Source: Microvirga sp. BSC39
GTDB taxonomy: Bacteria; Pseudomonadota; Alphaproteobacteria; Rhizobiales; Beijerinckiaceae
DNA: 64,000 bases
Direction: 5' to 3'
Assembly (NCBI RefSeq): GCF_000739015.1
Contig: NZ_JPUG01000069.1
Span: forward strand, 28,573-92,572
The notes under the pieces are model-generated. The model saw nothing but the letters and a program-made list of their open reading frames with translations. It was not told the origin of the DNA and did no database searches. Made by a program: the position numbers and the translations under genes. Numbering within the stretch: position 1 is the stretch's first letter; every line of letters starts with the position of its first letter. Below, piece by piece: positions 27,696 through 37,653 of this stretch.

Positions 27696-29774
27696 TTACT
27701 CAGCCGCCTCGAGCTTCAGCTCACGGGCGAGCGCGGAGCACTCGGCCATGACGCCGGAGGCGCGGGCAATGGGGTTCGTCAGGTAGAAGTCCTTCACCGG
27801 GCTCACGAAAGGCTCGCGTCCGAGGGTGCCGCCGATATTGGCAAGCGCCTGGATGGCCGCGAAGCCGTCCGCCGGCTGAACCGTCTCGACCGCGGCGAAA
27901 TGCGGATAGGCGGCATAGAGCTTGGCGCGCAGGGCATTGAGCGAGTCGAACGGCAGGCGGTGGCCCAGCACGTCGGACAGAGCGCGCAGGATCGCCCAGT
28001 CCTCGCGGGCCTCGCCGGGGGCGAAAGCCGCGCGGTTGGCGAGCTGCACCCGGCCTTCCGTGTTGACGTAGGTGCCGGACTTCTCCGTATAGGTCGCCGC
28101 CGGCAGGATCACGTCGGCGCGGTGCGCGCCGCGGTCGCCATGGGTGCCCTGGTAGATCACGAAGGCCCCGGGAGCGATGTCGATCTCGTCCGCGCCGAGA
28201 TTGAACAGCACGTCCACTTCGCCCTGCGCCATGGTCTGGGCGTTCAGGCCCCAATCGCCCGGCACGAGGCCGAGATCGAGGGCGCCGACGCGGGACGCGG
28301 CGGTGTGCAGAACCGAGAAGCCGTTCCAGCCGTCCTTCACCGCGCCCACATCACGGGCAAGCTGAGCGACAGTGGAGAGAACCGCCAGACCGTCCGGGCG
28401 GGAAAGAACGCCCTGCCCCACGATGATCAGCGGACGCTCGGCGCCGCGGAGCTTCTCGATGAAGCTGTGGCGACCCGAGGCGAGCTCCGAGAGCGTCTCG
28501 GGACCGGCGCCGAGATACTCGTAAGGATAGGTGAGGTCCGCATGCTCGCCGATCATGGCGATCGGCGGCGGGGCCATGCGCCAGCGCTTGCGGATACGCA
28601 CGTTGACGAGCGAGGCCTCGATGCGCGGATTCGAACCCACGATCAGGATCGCGTCCGCATCCTCGATGCCGGAGATGGTGGTGTTGAACAGGTAGGAGCC
28701 GCGGCCGTAGACCGGGGTCAGCACGCTGCCGTCCTGGCGGGCGTCGATGTTGGTGACGCCGAGGCTCTCCATGAGGAGCTTCAGGGCGTACATCTCCTCA
28801 ACCGCAGCGAGATCGCCCACGATGGCGCCGATGCGCTTCGGGTCAGTGCCCTTCACGCGGGCAGCGATGGTGGCGAAGGCCTCCTGCCAGGAGGCAGGGC
28901 GCAGGCGGCCGTTCTCCCGCACGAAGGGGCGGTCGAGGCGCTGGAGGCGCAGGCCGTCCACGATCTGGCGGGTCTTGTCGGTGATCCACTCCTCGTTCAC
29001 CGCCTCGTTCACGCGCGGCAGGATGCGCATGACCTCGCGCCCACGGGAATCGACGCGGATCGAGGAGCCGACCGCATCCATCACGTCGACGGAGTCGGTC
29101 TTGGTGAGCTCCCAGGGGCGGTAATGATAGGCTTCCGGCTTGTGGGTGAGAGCGCCGACCGGGCAGAGATCCGCCACGTTGGCCTGAAGCTCGGAGCCGA
29201 GGGCCTTCTCGAGATAGCTCGTGATCTCCATGTCCTCGCCGCGCCACAGGGCGCCGAGATCCGGCACGCCGGCCACTTCGGCCGAGAAGCGCACGCAGCG
29301 GGTGCAGTGAATGCACCGGTTCATGGAGGTGCGCACCAGCGGGCCGAGGTACTTGTCGGTGACCGCGCGCTTGTTCTCGTGGAAGCGGCTGGTGTCGACC
29401 CCGTAGGCCATGGCCTGGTCCTGCAGGTCGCACTGGCCGCCCTGGTCGCAGATCGGGCAGTCGAGCGGGTGGTTGATGAGGAGGAACTCCATCACCCCTT
29501 CCCGCGCCTTCTTGACCGTCGGCGACTTGGTGGAGACTTCCGGCGGCTCGCCGTTCGGGCCCGGACGGCAGTCGCGTACGCCCCAGGCGCAGGACGCGAC
29601 CGGCTTCGGCGCGCCCTTCACCTCGACGAGGCACATGCGGCAGTTGCCGGCGATCGAGAGCCGCTCATGGTAGCAGAAGCGCGGAATCTCCGCACCGGCC
29701 GCCTCAGCCGCCTGGAGCAGGGTGTATTCCGCAGGAACGTCGACCTCGACGCCATCAACGATGATTTTCGCCAT
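27696..29774 (-). CDS. nuoG: NADH-quinone oxidoreductase subunit G
   Basis: Largest peripheral-arm subunit. Starts MAKIIVDGVEVDVPAEYTLL at 29774 (an upstream frame to 30011 lies inside nuoF). The N-terminal [2Fe-2S] cluster uses Cys34, Cys45, Cys48 and Cys62; then HPLDCPICDQGGQCDLQD supplies the His/Cys-ligated [4Fe-4S] cluster and CIHCTRCVRFS the next. The molybdopterin-oxidoreductase-like domain has lost cofactor function. With 692 residues it is the short mitochondrial-like form, without the extra N7 cluster motif as far as I can see. Confidence 0.96.
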   Translation of the reverse strand: MAKIIVDGVEVDVPAEYTLLQAAEAAGAEIPRFCYHERLSIAGNCRMCLVEVKGAPKPVASCAWGVRDCRPGPNGEPPEVSTKSPTVKKAREGVMEFLLINHPLDCPICDQGGQCDLQDQAMAYGVDTSRFHENKRAVTDKYLGPLVRTSMNRCIHCTRCVRFSAEVAGVPDLGALWRGEDMEITSYLEKALGSELQANVADLCPVGALTHKPEAYHYRPWELTKTDSVDVMDAVGSSIRVDSRGREVMRILPRVNEAVNEEWITDKTRQIVDGLRLQRLDRPFVRENGRLRPASWQEAFATIAARVKGTDPKRIGAIVGDLAAVEEMYALKLLMESLGVTNIDARQDGSVLTPVYGRGSYLFNTTISGIEDADAILIVGSNPRIEASLVNVRIRKRWRMAPPPIAMIGEHADLTYPYEYLGAGPETLSELASGRHSFIEKLRGAERPLIIVGQGVLSRPDGLAVLSTVAQLARDVGAVKDGWNGFSVLHTAASRVGALDLGLVPGDWGLNAQTMAQGEVDVLFNLGADEIDIAPGAFVIYQGTHGDRGAHRADVILPAATYTEKSGTYVNTEGRVQLANRAAFAPGEAREDWAILRALSDVLGHRLPFDSLNALRAKLYAAYPHFAAVETVQPADGFAAIQALANIGGTLGREPFVSPVKDFYLTNPIARASGVMAECSALARELKLEAAE

Positions 29775-29782
29775 CTTCAATC

Positions 29783-31084
29783 TCACTCCGCCGCGATCAT
29801 GACGGATTCGGAATGCGGGTTCGCCGCGTAATCGTCGATCCGCTTCTCGATCTCGTGACGGAAGTGGCGGATCAGACCCTGAACCGGCCAAGCCGCCGCG
29901 TCGCCGAGCGCGCAGATGGTGTGGCCTTCGATCTGGGTCGAGACTTCGAGCAACATGTCGATCTCGCGCTTTTGGGCGCGGCCCTCGGCCATGCGGTTGA
30001 GCACCCGCCACATCCAGCCCGTACCCTCACGGCACGGGGTGCACTGGCCGCAGCTCTCATGCTTGTAGAAGTATGCCAGGCGAGCGATGGCGCGGACGAT
30101 ATCGGTGGACTTGTCCATCACGATCACGGCGGCGGTGCCGAGGCCCGACTTGAGATTACGAAGGGTGTCGAAATCCATGTAGGCGTCGGCGATCTCATGG
30201 GCCGGAACGATCGGCACGGAGGATCCACCGGGGATGACGCCGAGCAGGTTGTCCCAGCCGCCGCGGATGCCGCCGCAATGGCGGTCGATCAGCTCGCGGA
30301 AGGTGAGGCCCATGGCCTCTTCCACGTTGCAGGGCTTGTTCACGTGACCCGACACGCAGAAGAGCTTGGTGCCCACGTTGTTCGGACGGCCGATGCCGGA
30401 GAACCAGGAGGCGCCGCGGCGCAGGATCGTGCCGGCGACGGCAATGGACTCGACGTTGTTGACGGTCGTGGGGCAGCCGTAGAGACCCATATTGGCCGGG
30501 AACGGCGGCTTCAGGCGCGGCATGCCCTTCTTGCCCTCCATGCTCTCGATCAGAGCCGTCTCCTCGCCGCAGATGTAAGCGCCTGCACCGTGATGGACGT
30601 AGAGGTCGAAGGGATAACCGTGGATGTTGTCCTTGCCGATCAGCTTGGCCTCGTAGGCCTCATCCACCGCCCGCTGGAGCGCAAAGCGCTCGGCCACGTA
30701 CTCGCCACGGATGTAGATGTAGGCCGCATGAGCCCCCATGGCGAAGGATGCGAGAAGGCAACCCTCGACCAGGAGATGCGGATCGTTCCGCATGATCTCG
30801 CGGTCCTTGCAGGTGCCCGGCTCCGACTCGTCGGCGTTCACGACCAGATAGTGCGGACGGCCGTCCGACTGCTTGGGCATGAAGGACCATTTCAGGCCCG
30901 TGGGGAAGCCTGCGCCGCCGCGGCCGCGCAGGCCGGAGGCCTTCATCTCATTGATGATCCAGTCGCGGCCCTGCTCCAGGAGGAACTTGGTTCCGTCCCA
31001 TGCGCCGCGCATCTGCGCAGCCTTGAGATCCGGCGAATGGAAGCCGTAGAGATTGGTGAAGATACGATCTTTGTCCTGAAGCAT
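29783..31084 (-). CDS. nuoF: NADH-quinone oxidoreductase subunit F
   Basis: NADH-binding flavoprotein with cluster N3. The 433 residues have the glycine-rich [20 protein letters not shown] nucleotide loop, [18 protein letters not shown] for [21 protein letters not shown], and the cluster motif [15 protein letters not shown] with a distal Cys in [13 protein letters not shown]. It follows nuoE by 14 bases. Confidence 0.97.
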   Translation of the reverse strand: MLQDKDRIFTNLYGFHSPDLKAAQMRGAWDGTKFLLEQGRDWIINEMKASGLRGRGGAGFPTGLKWSFMPKQSDGRPHYLVVNADESEPGTCKDREIMRNDPHLLVEGCLLASFAMGAHAAYIYIRGEYVAERFALQRAVDEAYEAKLIGKDNIHGYPFDLYVHHGAGAYICGEETALIESMEGKKGMPRLKPPFPANMGLYGCPTTVNNVESIAVAGTILRRGASWFSGIGRPNNVGTKLFCVSGHVNKPCNVEEAMGLTFRELIDRHCGGIRGGWDNLLGVIPGGSSVPIVPAHEIADAYMDFDTLRNLKSGLGTAAVIVMDKSTDIVRAIARLAYFYKHESCGQCTPCREGTGWMWRVLNRMAEGRAQKREIDMLLEVSTQIEGHTICALGDAAAWPVQGLIRHFRHEIEKRIDDYAANPHSESVMIAAE

Positions 31085-31098
31085 TCCCGATCACTCCA

Positions 31099-32157
31099 TC
31101 AGGACGTCATGTTGTCTTTGTCGACGACCACATCCGGCTTGCTCTCGCTGCCGTCGCGGCGTGTCTCGGCCTCGGCGGGCGGCGTTCCGGCTTCCGGGGT
31201 CGTCGGGCTGGTGGGCACGGCCTCGCCATCCTTGGTGGGCGAAGCCACGTAGGATTTGCGGCTCTGCGGAGCAGGCCTTGCGCCCTCTTCCGTATGCGAC
31301 TTGCCCTTGGTGGCCGTCGACGGATCGGCGGCTTCCTTGCGGTCAACCGGATTGATCGGCGTCTCGCCGTTCTTGGCGCGCTCCGCAGGGGTGTCGGCGA
31401 CAGGGCTCTCGATGGGGCGGCCTGCGGTCGGCTTTGCGGCCTTCACCTCTTGCGGGATGGAGGCCATCGCGGCGGCGGCTTCACCAGTCTCAGCAGCCTT
31501 TGCCTGCTCGTCGAAGCGCTTGCGCCAGGCCCCGACGAGCGAGCCGTCATACAGCGTCGGATCCTGCAGGGTGTTCACGGCCTCGAAAGGCTCCGACCGG
31601 TTCCGGCCGATCTGCGAACCCTTCTTCACGGGACGACCGGCGGCAAGATCGTCGAGGAGCTTCTCGAAGTTCTCAGCCGTCAGGTCTTCGTAGTAGTCGT
31701 CGTTGATCTGCACCATCGGGGCATTGGAGCAGGCGCCCAGGCACTCGACCTCGAGCCACGAGAAGTTGCCATCGGGGCTGACATGGTTCTGCTCGCCGAC
31801 GCGGCTTTCCAGGACCTTCCGGATGTCGCCGGCTCCACGCAGCATGCAGGGCGTCGTGCCGCAGAACTGGATGAAGTGCTTTCCGACCGGCTCGAGGTTG
31901 AACATCGTGTAGAAGGTCGCCACCTCCATCACGCGGATGACCGCCATGTCGAGCTTCGCGGCCACGGCCTCGATAGCCTTGCGCGGCAGCCAGCCGCCCG
32001 CCTGCTCCTGAGCCTTGCCCAGCAACGCGATCACGGCCGAGGCCTGCCGGCCCGGGGGATACTTGGCAATTTCCTTGTCCGCAAAAGCCTCGGTCTCCGG
32101 GGAGAGAACGAAGCTCTGGGGCTGCAATTCTTCAGGCGCGAGCTTACGAACGGCCAT
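31099..32157 (-). CDS. nuoE: NADH-quinone oxidoreductase subunit E with a long disordered tail
   Basis: Thioredoxin-fold subunit with cluster N1a. The [2Fe-2S] ligands are Cys99, Cys104, Cys139 and Cys143 (CGTTPC and CLGAC). The core ends near residue 180, then SQIGRNRSEPFEAVNTLQDP TLYDGSLVGAW gives a conserved alphaproteobacterial segment, and residues about 225-352 are Ala/Pro/Glu/Lys/Thr-rich and look disordered. Total length is 352, against about 166 in E. coli. The tail has no hairpin module of the sort seen on S2 here. Confidence 0.95.
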   Translation of the reverse strand: MAVRKLAPEELQPQSFVLSPETEAFADKEIAKYPPGRQASAVIALLGKAQEQAGGWLPRKAIEAVAAKLDMAVIRVMEVATFYTMFNLEPVGKHFIQFCGTTPCMLRGAGDIRKVLESRVGEQNHVSPDGNFSWLEVECLGACSNAPMVQINDDYYEDLTAENFEKLLDDLAAGRPVKKGSQIGRNRSEPFEAVNTLQDPTLYDGSLVGAWRKRFDEQAKAAETGEAAAAMASIPQEVKAAKPTAGRPIESPVADTPAERAKNGETPINPVDRKEAADPSTATKGKSHTEEGARPAPQSRKSYVASPTKDGEAVPTSPTTPEAGTPPAEAETRRDGSESKPDVVVDKDNMTS

Positions 32158-32178
32158 ACACTCTTCTCCTCATCGTCA

Positions 32179-32200
32179 TGGCCGGGCATCAGCCCGGCCA
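32179..32200 (-). repeat. GGCCGGG hairpin between nuoD and nuoE
   Basis: TGGCCGGGC (32179-32187) pairs perfectly with GCCCGGCCA (32192-32200) around a 4-base loop. The same module recurs at 41541 and 51153 and in altered form near 58756. Here it lies in a 113-base gap inside the complex I operon. Confidence 0.6.
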
Positions 32201-32270
32201 CACGACTTGAACCAATTCAGCACGCTTCAAAGAGCGTGGCTTCCTGCTCCGGCTGCGGGGCAGGTATTCC

Positions 32271-33461
32271 TCAGCGGTCGACCTCGCCGAACACGATATC
32301 GAGGGAGCCCAGGACGCCCGCGACGTCGGCCAGCATGTGGCCGCGGCACATGAAGTCCATGCCCTGCATGTGGGCAAAGCCCGGGGCGCGGATCCTGCAG
32401 CGATAGGCCTTGTTGGTGCCGTCCGACACGAGATAGACGCCGAACTCACCCTTCGGAGCCTCCACGGCGGCATAGACCTCGCCCGCAGGGACGTGGAAGC
32501 CTTCCGTGTACAGCTTGAAGTGATGGATCAGCGCTTCCATCGAACGCTTCATGTCCTTGCGGGATGGCGGGGCGATCTTGCCGTCGAGCGTGGTCACGGG
32601 CCCCTGCCCGTCCGGCGCCCGCAGCTTGTCGAGGCACTGGCGCATGATGCGGACCGACTGGCGCATCTCTTCCATGCGGATGACCTGGCGGTCGTAGTTG
32701 TCGCCGTTCTTGCCGACAGGGATGTCGAATTCCATCTCCTCGTAGCACTCGTAGGGCTGCGACTTGCGCAGATCCCAGGCCACGCCGCAGCTGCGGACCA
32801 GAGGACCGGAGAAGCCCCAGGTGAAGCAATCGTCCAGCGTGATCGTGCCGATGTCGACATTGCGCTGCTTGAAGATACGGCTGCCCATGACGAGGGTATC
32901 GAGATCGTCGAGCACCTGCAGGAACGGGTCGCAGAAAGCCTCGATGTCGTCGATCAGCTCCGGCTGGATGTCCATGTTGACGCCACCGGGCCGGAAGTAG
33001 TTGGCATGCAGGCGGGAGCCGGAGACGCGCTCGTAGAAGATCATCAGCTTCTCGCGCTCCTCGAAGCCCCAGAGGGGCGGCGTGAGCGCGCCGACGTCCA
33101 TGGCCTGCGTGGTCACGTTCAGGAGGTGCGAGAGCAGGCGCCCGATTTCAGCGAAGAGCACTCGGATGAGCTGGGCCCGGCGGGGCACAGAAATGCCGAG
33201 GAGCTTCTCGATGGCGAGGCAGTAGGCATGCTCCTGGTTCATCGGCGCGACATAGTCGAGCCGGTCGAAATAGGGATTGGCCTGAACGTAGGTCTTGTAC
33301 TCGATCAGCTTCTCGGTGCCGCGGTGAAGCAGGCCGATATGCGGATCGACGCGCTCGACCACCTCGCCGTCCAGCTCCAGCACGAGGCGCAGCACGCCGT
33401 GCGCCGCCGGATGCTGCGGGCCGAAGTTGATGGTGAAGTTGCGGATGTTGTGTTCGCTCAT
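32271..33461 (-). CDS. nuoD: NADH-quinone oxidoreductase subunit D
   Basis: Forms the quinone-binding pocket together with NuoB and NuoH. The 396 residues begin with [22 protein letters not shown], carry [16 protein letters not shown], and end with the characteristic [10 protein letters not shown] separate NuoD (not fused to NuoC) is the alphaproteobacterial and mitochondrial arrangement. Start overlaps the nuoC stop by 4 bases. Confidence 0.97.
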   Translation of the reverse strand: MSEHNIRNFTINFGPQHPAAHGVLRLVLELDGEVVERVDPHIGLLHRGTEKLIEYKTYVQANPYFDRLDYVAPMNQEHAYCLAIEKLLGISVPRRAQLIRVLFAEIGRLLSHLLNVTTQAMDVGALTPPLWGFEEREKLMIFYERVSGSRLHANYFRPGGVNMDIQPELIDDIEAFCDPFLQVLDDLDTLVMGSRIFKQRNVDIGTITLDDCFTWGFSGPLVRSCGVAWDLRKSQPYECYEEMEFDIPVGKNGDNYDRQVIRMEEMRQSVRIMRQCLDKLRAPDGQGPVTTLDGKIAPPSRKDMKRSMEALIHHFKLYTEGFHVPAGEVYAAVEAPKGEFGVYLVSDGTNKAYRCRIRAPGFAHMQGMDFMCRGHMLADVAGVLGSLDIVFGEVDR

Positions 33462-34084
33462 CGGTCGCTCTCTCCGCCCCTTAAGGCCTTGGCCTTCTCG
33501 TCGCCGGGCAGCACGTAGTCGGTGCCTTCCCAGGGAGAGAGGAAGTCGAAGTTGCGGAACTCCTGGCTGAGCTTCACCGGCTCATAGACCACCCGGCCTT
33601 GACCGTCGTCATAGCGAACCTCGACATACCCGGTCATCGGGAAGTCCTTGCGCAGGGGGTGCCCTTCAAAGCCATAATCGGTGAGGATACGGCGCAGGTC
33701 CGGGTGCCCGGTGAAAAGAACACCGTACATGTCGTAGGTTTCACGCTCGTACCAGTTCGCCGCCGCGAAGACGCTGTTGAGCGACGGCACGGGGGTCACC
33801 TCGTCCGTCCGAACCTTCACGCGGATACGGCGGTTATGGTGCGGCGCCAGGAAGTGGTAAACCACATCGAAGCGCTCCTCGCGGGCAGGATAATCCGCGC
33901 CGCAGATATCGATGAAGCAGACGAACCGGCACTGCGGATCGTCCCGCAGGAACGTTGCCACCCGCACGATGTCCTCGCGGCGGGCGACGACCGTCAGCTC
34001 GTCATAGGCAATGGCCCGGTCCTCGATCGCCTCGCCGAGGGACGAGGCGATGTGATCGCTCAGGGCTTGGAGCTCAGCACTCAT
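33458..34084 (-). CDS. nuoC: NADH-quinone oxidoreductase subunit C
   Basis: Peripheral-arm scaffold subunit (30 kDa homologue). The 208 residues contain the family signature [20 protein letters not shown] followed by [20 protein letters not shown]. It overlaps nuoD by 4 bases (ATGA) and follows nuoB by 14. Confidence 0.97.
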   Translation of the reverse strand: MSAELQALSDHIASSLGEAIEDRAIAYDELTVVARREDIVRVATFLRDDPQCRFVCFIDICGADYPAREERFDVVYHFLAPHHNRRIRVKVRTDEVTPVPSLNSVFAAANWYERETYDMYGVLFTGHPDLRRILTDYGFEGHPLRKDFPMTGYVEVRYDDGQGRVVYEPVKLSQEFRNFDFLSPWEGTDYVLPGDEKAKALRGGESDR

Positions 34085-34098
34085 GCAATGACCTTTGC

Positions 34099-34683
34099 TC
34101 AGCGCTCGATGGTGCCGGTGCGGCGGATCTTCTTCTGGAGAAGGAGAACGCCATAGAGGAGTGCCTCAGCCGTGGGCGGGCAGCCCGGGACGTAGATGTC
34201 GACCGGCACGATGCGGTCGCAGCCACGAACCACGGAGTAGGAATAGTGATAGTAGCCGCCGCCATTGGCGCAGGAGCCCATGGAGATGACGTAGCGCGGC
34301 TCCGGCATCTGGTCATAGACCTTGCGGAAGGCGGGCGCCATCTTGTTGGTGAGCGTTCCGGCCACGATCATCACGTCCGACTGGCGCGGCGAGGCGCGCG
34401 GCGCAAAACCGAAACGCTCGGCATCATAGCGCGGCATGGACATCTGCATCATCTCGACGGCGCAGCACGCCAGGCCGAAGGTCATCCACATGAGCGAGCC
34501 GGTGCGCGCCCAGGTGATGAGATCCTCGGTCGAGGTGACGAGGAAGCCCTTGTCGGACAGCTCCTCGTTGATGGAGACGAAGTAAGGATCCGTCGAACCG
34601 ACCGGGCTGCCGGTATTCGGGTCGATGATGCCACGGGGGGCAGGAGCGACCAGGGTCGACTGATTGTCAGAGATCAATCCCAT
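34099..34683 (-). CDS. nuoB: NADH-quinone oxidoreductase subunit B
   Basis: Carries cluster N2, the last iron-sulfur cluster before quinone. The 194-residue form starts [21 protein letters not shown] prefer this ATG (34683) because GGAG lies 7 bases upstream, rather than the in-frame ATG at 34704. It has the tandem-cysteine motif [10 protein letters not shown], and the remaining ligands in [11 protein letters not shown] and [14 protein letters not shown]. It overlaps the end of nuoA by 10 bases. Confidence 0.96.
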   Translation of the reverse strand: MGLISDNQSTLVAPAPRGIIDPNTGSPVGSTDPYFVSINEELSDKGFLVTSTEDLITWARTGSLMWMTFGLACCAVEMMQMSMPRYDAERFGFAPRASPRQSDVMIVAGTLTNKMAPAFRKVYDQMPEPRYVISMGSCANGGGYYHYSYSVVRGCDRIVPVDIYVPGCPPTAEALLYGVLLLQKKIRRTGTIER

Positions 34684-35039
34684 TCCAGGGCTCCCTTCTT
34701 CCACTCGTAGATGAAGCCGACCGTCAGCACTCCAAGGAAGAGCATCATGGAGATGAAGCCGAACCAGCCGAGATTCCCGAACGTAATGGCCCAGGGAAAC
34801 AGGAACGCCACTTCAAGGTCGAAAATGATGAAAAGGATGGCCACGAGATAGAACCGCACGTCGAACTTCATGCGGGCATCATCGAATGCGTTGAAGCCGC
34901 ACTCATAGGCGGACAGCTTCTCCTGGTCCGGACGGCTGTAGGCAACGATGAACGGCGCCACGAGCAACGCCACCCCAATCAGGAGAGAGACGCCGATAAA
35001 GATGACAAGAGGCAGGTAGTCGGCGAGGAGATTCGTCAT
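34674..35039 (-). CDS. nuoA: NADH-quinone oxidoreductase subunit A
   Basis: Three-helix membrane subunit and first gene of the operon. The 121 residues start [20 protein letters not shown] and have the conserved loop [20 protein letters not shown] and [15 protein letters not shown] with membrane acidic residues. The frame is open up to 35087, but the ATG at 35039 gives the family length. Confidence 0.96.
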   Translation of the reverse strand: MTNLLADYLPLVIFIGVSLLIGVALLVAPFIVAYSRPDQEKLSAYECGFNAFDDARMKFDVRFYLVAILFIIFDLEVAFLFPWAITFGNLGWFGFISMMLFLGVLTVGFIYEWKKGALEWD

Positions 35040-35149
35040 ACGACACCTAGAAGGACAGGAATCCGGCCCGGGGCCGGCAATCTGCAACGCATTTAAGCCT
35101 CAGAAAGGCCTAAAACACCCCCCTGCGACATCACGCTGATTGCGCCGGA

Positions 35150-35178
35150 GCCTTAGCCGAGATCCCCTTCCGTGACAA
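35150..35178 (-). promoter_or_regulatory. Possible nuo operon promoter
   Basis: On the minus strand TTGTCA (35178-35173) and TAAGGC (35155-35150) are 17 bases apart, about 110 bases before the nuoA start; a GGCCGGG-type stem (about 35064-35078) lies in the leader. The -35 is good, the -10 poor. The whole gap 35040-35394 between nuoA and the rightward gene contains nothing else I can name. Confidence 0.35.
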
Positions 35179-35394
35179 GTGTTTGCACTGCCGCAAAAAG
35201 AACGATTCCAAACTGGGAATTCGATTTCTGCATGGCTCCGGGCCTGACAGAACCGGTGCGACTCAGCGTTAGCGGCATACCCAAGGCAGTTTGAGGCGCA
35301 AGGACCGCGAAGCCATTGGAAGGGCTGAAGATTCGCTCTTACGGTCTAGTTACTTTATATAGTTCGGCATTTCGTCTCGTAACGTGAGCCTCGG

Positions 35395-36294
35395 ATGTAC
35401 ATTCGTTTCCATAAGCTGGCTGCCCTGGCGCTCGCCTGCCTTATCCCCACGGCTGCGTCGGCCCAGAGCAGCCGCCGGCCTGCGGCTCCTGCCCCCACCG
35501 GCCGCCTTTTCATCACTGTCGATCTGAAGGGTTCCGGGAGGAAGGATCTATCCAACAAGGTCGAATGGTACCGGCTCACGGCCGATCGCAAGCTGGAACT
35601 CGAGCTTGCCATGTACATGCCCACGAAGAGCCCGGCCCCCATGATCAAGGTCGGCGGCATCGACCAGAGCAATGCGCCCATGCCCGAAGGCATGGCTGCC
35701 CTCAAGAATGCGGTCGAGACGTGCAAAGGGGACCAAGCCTGCGAGAGGCAGGCAGCGACGGCCATCATGCAGAAGATGATGGCCAGCCCCGGGGGTCTCG
35801 GAGCCATGCAGCCGGATGACGCCCGCTTCCAGAACTGGGTGGCCGACCGGCGCATTCCCTGCGCGACAGGTGTCGCTATGGTGGCGGACGAAGGAGATGG
35901 AATGAACATCTCACAGCCCGCCCCGGCCAAGCCCTACAAGTTCCAGCGAACCGGCAAACTGGACCTTTCGGGGCAGCCTACGGGCGTTCTGGACAAGGCG
36001 TGTCAGGCCGAGATCTCCGTCGACCTTCAGAAGGGCCTTCTCAGCCTGCGCCTGAATGGGCTCAACATCCCGGTCCCGGTCCAGATGAGCGGCCAAGCCT
36101 ATACGAAAGAGACGTCGGTTCCGTTCCTCGAGGGCCGGGGCAAGTTCGAGCTGTTCGACCAGCCCATCAAGGTGGACGAGGCCACATGGAGCGGCCAGGG
36201 CCGGTTCGAGAATGTAGGGTCCGTGTCTCACAACTCAGGCCAGACGGTTGCCCCCATGACGGGCACCCTCACCTGGCGGTTCGTGCGGGGCTAA
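35395..36294 (+). CDS. Secreted protein of unknown function
   Basis: A 299-residue protein with a signal peptide (positively charged start MYIRFHK, hydrophobic core, AASA cleavage site before Gln24). The mature part holds four cysteines (TCKGDQAC, RIPCAT, DKACQAE), enough for two disulfides, and no membrane helix. I do not recognise the family. It is transcribed away from the nuo operon, alone, and ends 170 bases before tRNA-Asp. A periplasmic location is inference from the signal peptide. Confidence 0.8.
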   Translation: MYIRFHKLAALALACLIPTAASAQSSRRPAAPAPTGRLFITVDLKGSGRKDLSNKVEWYRLTADRKLELELAMYMPTKSPAPMIKVGGIDQSNAPMPEGMAALKNAVETCKGDQACERQAATAIMQKMMASPGGLGAMQPDDARFQNWVADRRIPCATGVAMVADEGDGMNISQPAPAKPYKFQRTGKLDLSGQPTGVLDKACQAEISVDLQKGLLSLRLNGLNIPVPVQMSGQAYTKETSVPFLEGRGKFELFDQPIKVDEATWSGQGRFENVGSVSHNSGQTVAPMTGTLTWRFVRG

Positions 36295-36466
36295 GCTCGG
36301 CTGAATGGCGTCCTGGCAGACGGAAGCATTCGAGGCGATGAAAAGGCTCGAATGCCCTTCCTCCTGCGGATCACCCTCAGGGCGGCCGTCCGGCTCCGCA
36401 CGGGTCATGCAGTCCTACGTCCACCGACGGTGGATTGTGCTGGATTGAACCTGATTTTGGGGAAAG

Positions 36467-36543
36467 TGGCGCGGGCGACGGGGCTCGAACCCGCGACCTC
36501 CGGCGTGACAGGCCGGCACTCTAACCGACTGAGCTACGCCCGC
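36467..36543 (-). tRNA. tRNA-Asp (GTC)
   Basis: A 77-base cloverleaf on the minus strand: acceptor arms GCGGGCG and CGCCCGC, D arm TAGCTCAGTCGGTTAGAG, anticodon stem GCCGG/CCGGA-type around CCTGTCACG with anticodon GTC, T arm GGGTTCGAGCCCC, discriminator G and an encoded CCA at 36469-36467. Stand-alone gene. Confidence 0.96.
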
Positions 36544-36573
36544 GCATCGGACCGCCGAAGCGGTGTGGGTGCG

Positions 36574-36601
36574 GTTTAAGAGCCGCCCATCCCCCTGTCA
36601 A
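36574..36601 (-). promoter_or_regulatory. Probable tRNA-Asp promoter
   Basis: TTGACA (36601-36596) and TTAAAC (36579-36574) with a 16-base spacer on the minus strand, about 24 bases before the expected start and 30 before the tRNA. A second TTGACAGGG occurs about 35 bases upstream. Confidence 0.5.
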
Positions 36602-36695
36602 GGGTGCAACGCACTCATTTTCAATTGCCCTGTCAAAACGGGTACGATGGAGGCCGATTGAATCCCAAAGCAGGTAGCAGCTGCCTGGCAGGCGT

Positions 36696-37211
36696 CTATT
36701 CCACCACCACAGCATCTCCGGGGCTTCTCAAGGACGTCAGCACCCGGTCGCATTCATAGAGTTCCTCCAGAGCGACTTGAAGTCTGCGGAGCGCCTCCCG
36801 GGGCAGCTCCTGTTGTGAGGCAAGCGGGAGATCGTCCTCTTCAGGCACTAGCCCCTCTGAAACCGGAGCGTCCTCATCGGCATGTGCAACGTCGCGCTCG
36901 GGGCCGAGTTCAGCAAGGGTCTGCTCACCCCGGCCAATCCCCTGGACGAAGCGTACCCCCTCCTCCTTCAGGATCCGCTGAACCCCTTTAATCGTGTAAC
37001 CTTCGCCATATAGAAGGTGGCGGATTCCCTTGAGCAGGTCGACGTCATCCGGGCGGTAGTAGCGGCGCCCGCCGCCGCGCTTCAGCGGCTTGATGTGGTT
37101 GAAGCGGGTCTCCCAGAAGCGCAGCACATGCTGGGGCACGTCGAGATCGTCGGCAACCTCGCTGATCGTGCGGAATGCGTCGGGGCTCTTGTCCATGACG
37201 CCGCTTGCCAT
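36696..37211 (-). CDS. MerR-family transcriptional regulator
   Basis: N-terminal MerR winged helix-turn-helix: [48 protein letters not shown], about residues 10-80. The C-terminal half is acidic and low in known motifs, without the metal-binding cysteines of metal sensors. I use the ATG at 37211 with a GAGG about 10 bases upstream; 37196 is an alternative. It follows ihfA by 5 bases, a pairing conserved in alphaproteobacteria (fabH-ihfA-merR). Target genes unknown. Confidence 0.9.
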   Translation of the reverse strand: MASGVMDKSPDAFRTISEVADDLDVPQHVLRFWETRFNHIKPLKRGGGRRYYRPDDVDLLKGIRHLLYGEGYTIKGVQRILKEEGVRFVQGIGRGEQTLAELGPERDVAHADEDAPVSEGLVPEEDDLPLASQQELPREALRRLQVALEELYECDRVLTSLRSPGDAVVVE

Positions 37212-37216
37212 CCGGA

Positions 37217-37528
37217 TCAATCCTCGCCTTCGAAGGTCTCACCGTTGATGTGCGCCTTCAAGACGTTCGAAGGCTTGAAAACCATGACCCGGCGCGGATC
37301 GATCGGAACCTCGACGCCGGTCTTCGGGTTGCGGCCGACGCGCTCGCCCTTGCTGCGCACGATGAACGAGCCGAAGGAGGACAGCTTGACCGTCTCGCCG
37401 GCAGCCAGGGAGTCGCAGATTTCAGCCAGGACCCGTTCCACCAACTCGGCTGATTCTGTCCGCGACAGGCCCACCTTCTGGTAAACCGCCTCGCTCAGAT
37501 CCGCTCTCGTTATCGTCTTGCCAGCCAT
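37217..37528 (-). CDS. ihfA: Integration host factor subunit alpha
   Basis: DNA-bending nucleoid protein of the HU/IHF family. The 103 residues start [20 protein letters not shown] and contain the arm region [20 protein letters not shown] followed by [15 protein letters not shown], with the Pro-containing tip that inserts into the minor groove. The partner ihfB is not in this window. Adjacent to the MerR gene and fabH. Confidence 0.95.
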   Translation of the reverse strand: MAGKTITRADLSEAVYQKVGLSRTESAELVERVLAEICDSLAAGETVKLSSFGSFIVRSKGERVGRNPKTGVEVPIDPRRVMVFKPSNVLKAHINGETFEGED

Positions 37529-37653
37529 TGAGCTCCCCAGCGCACTTGAGTTCGTTGGTCCTGTCGCCTTGTGACGACGCTATGCAGATGGCTCCCTACG
37601 GTCAACCGCCAAGGTGTGAACCATCGGAACACCAGAGGTCAATTGCCTCGATC

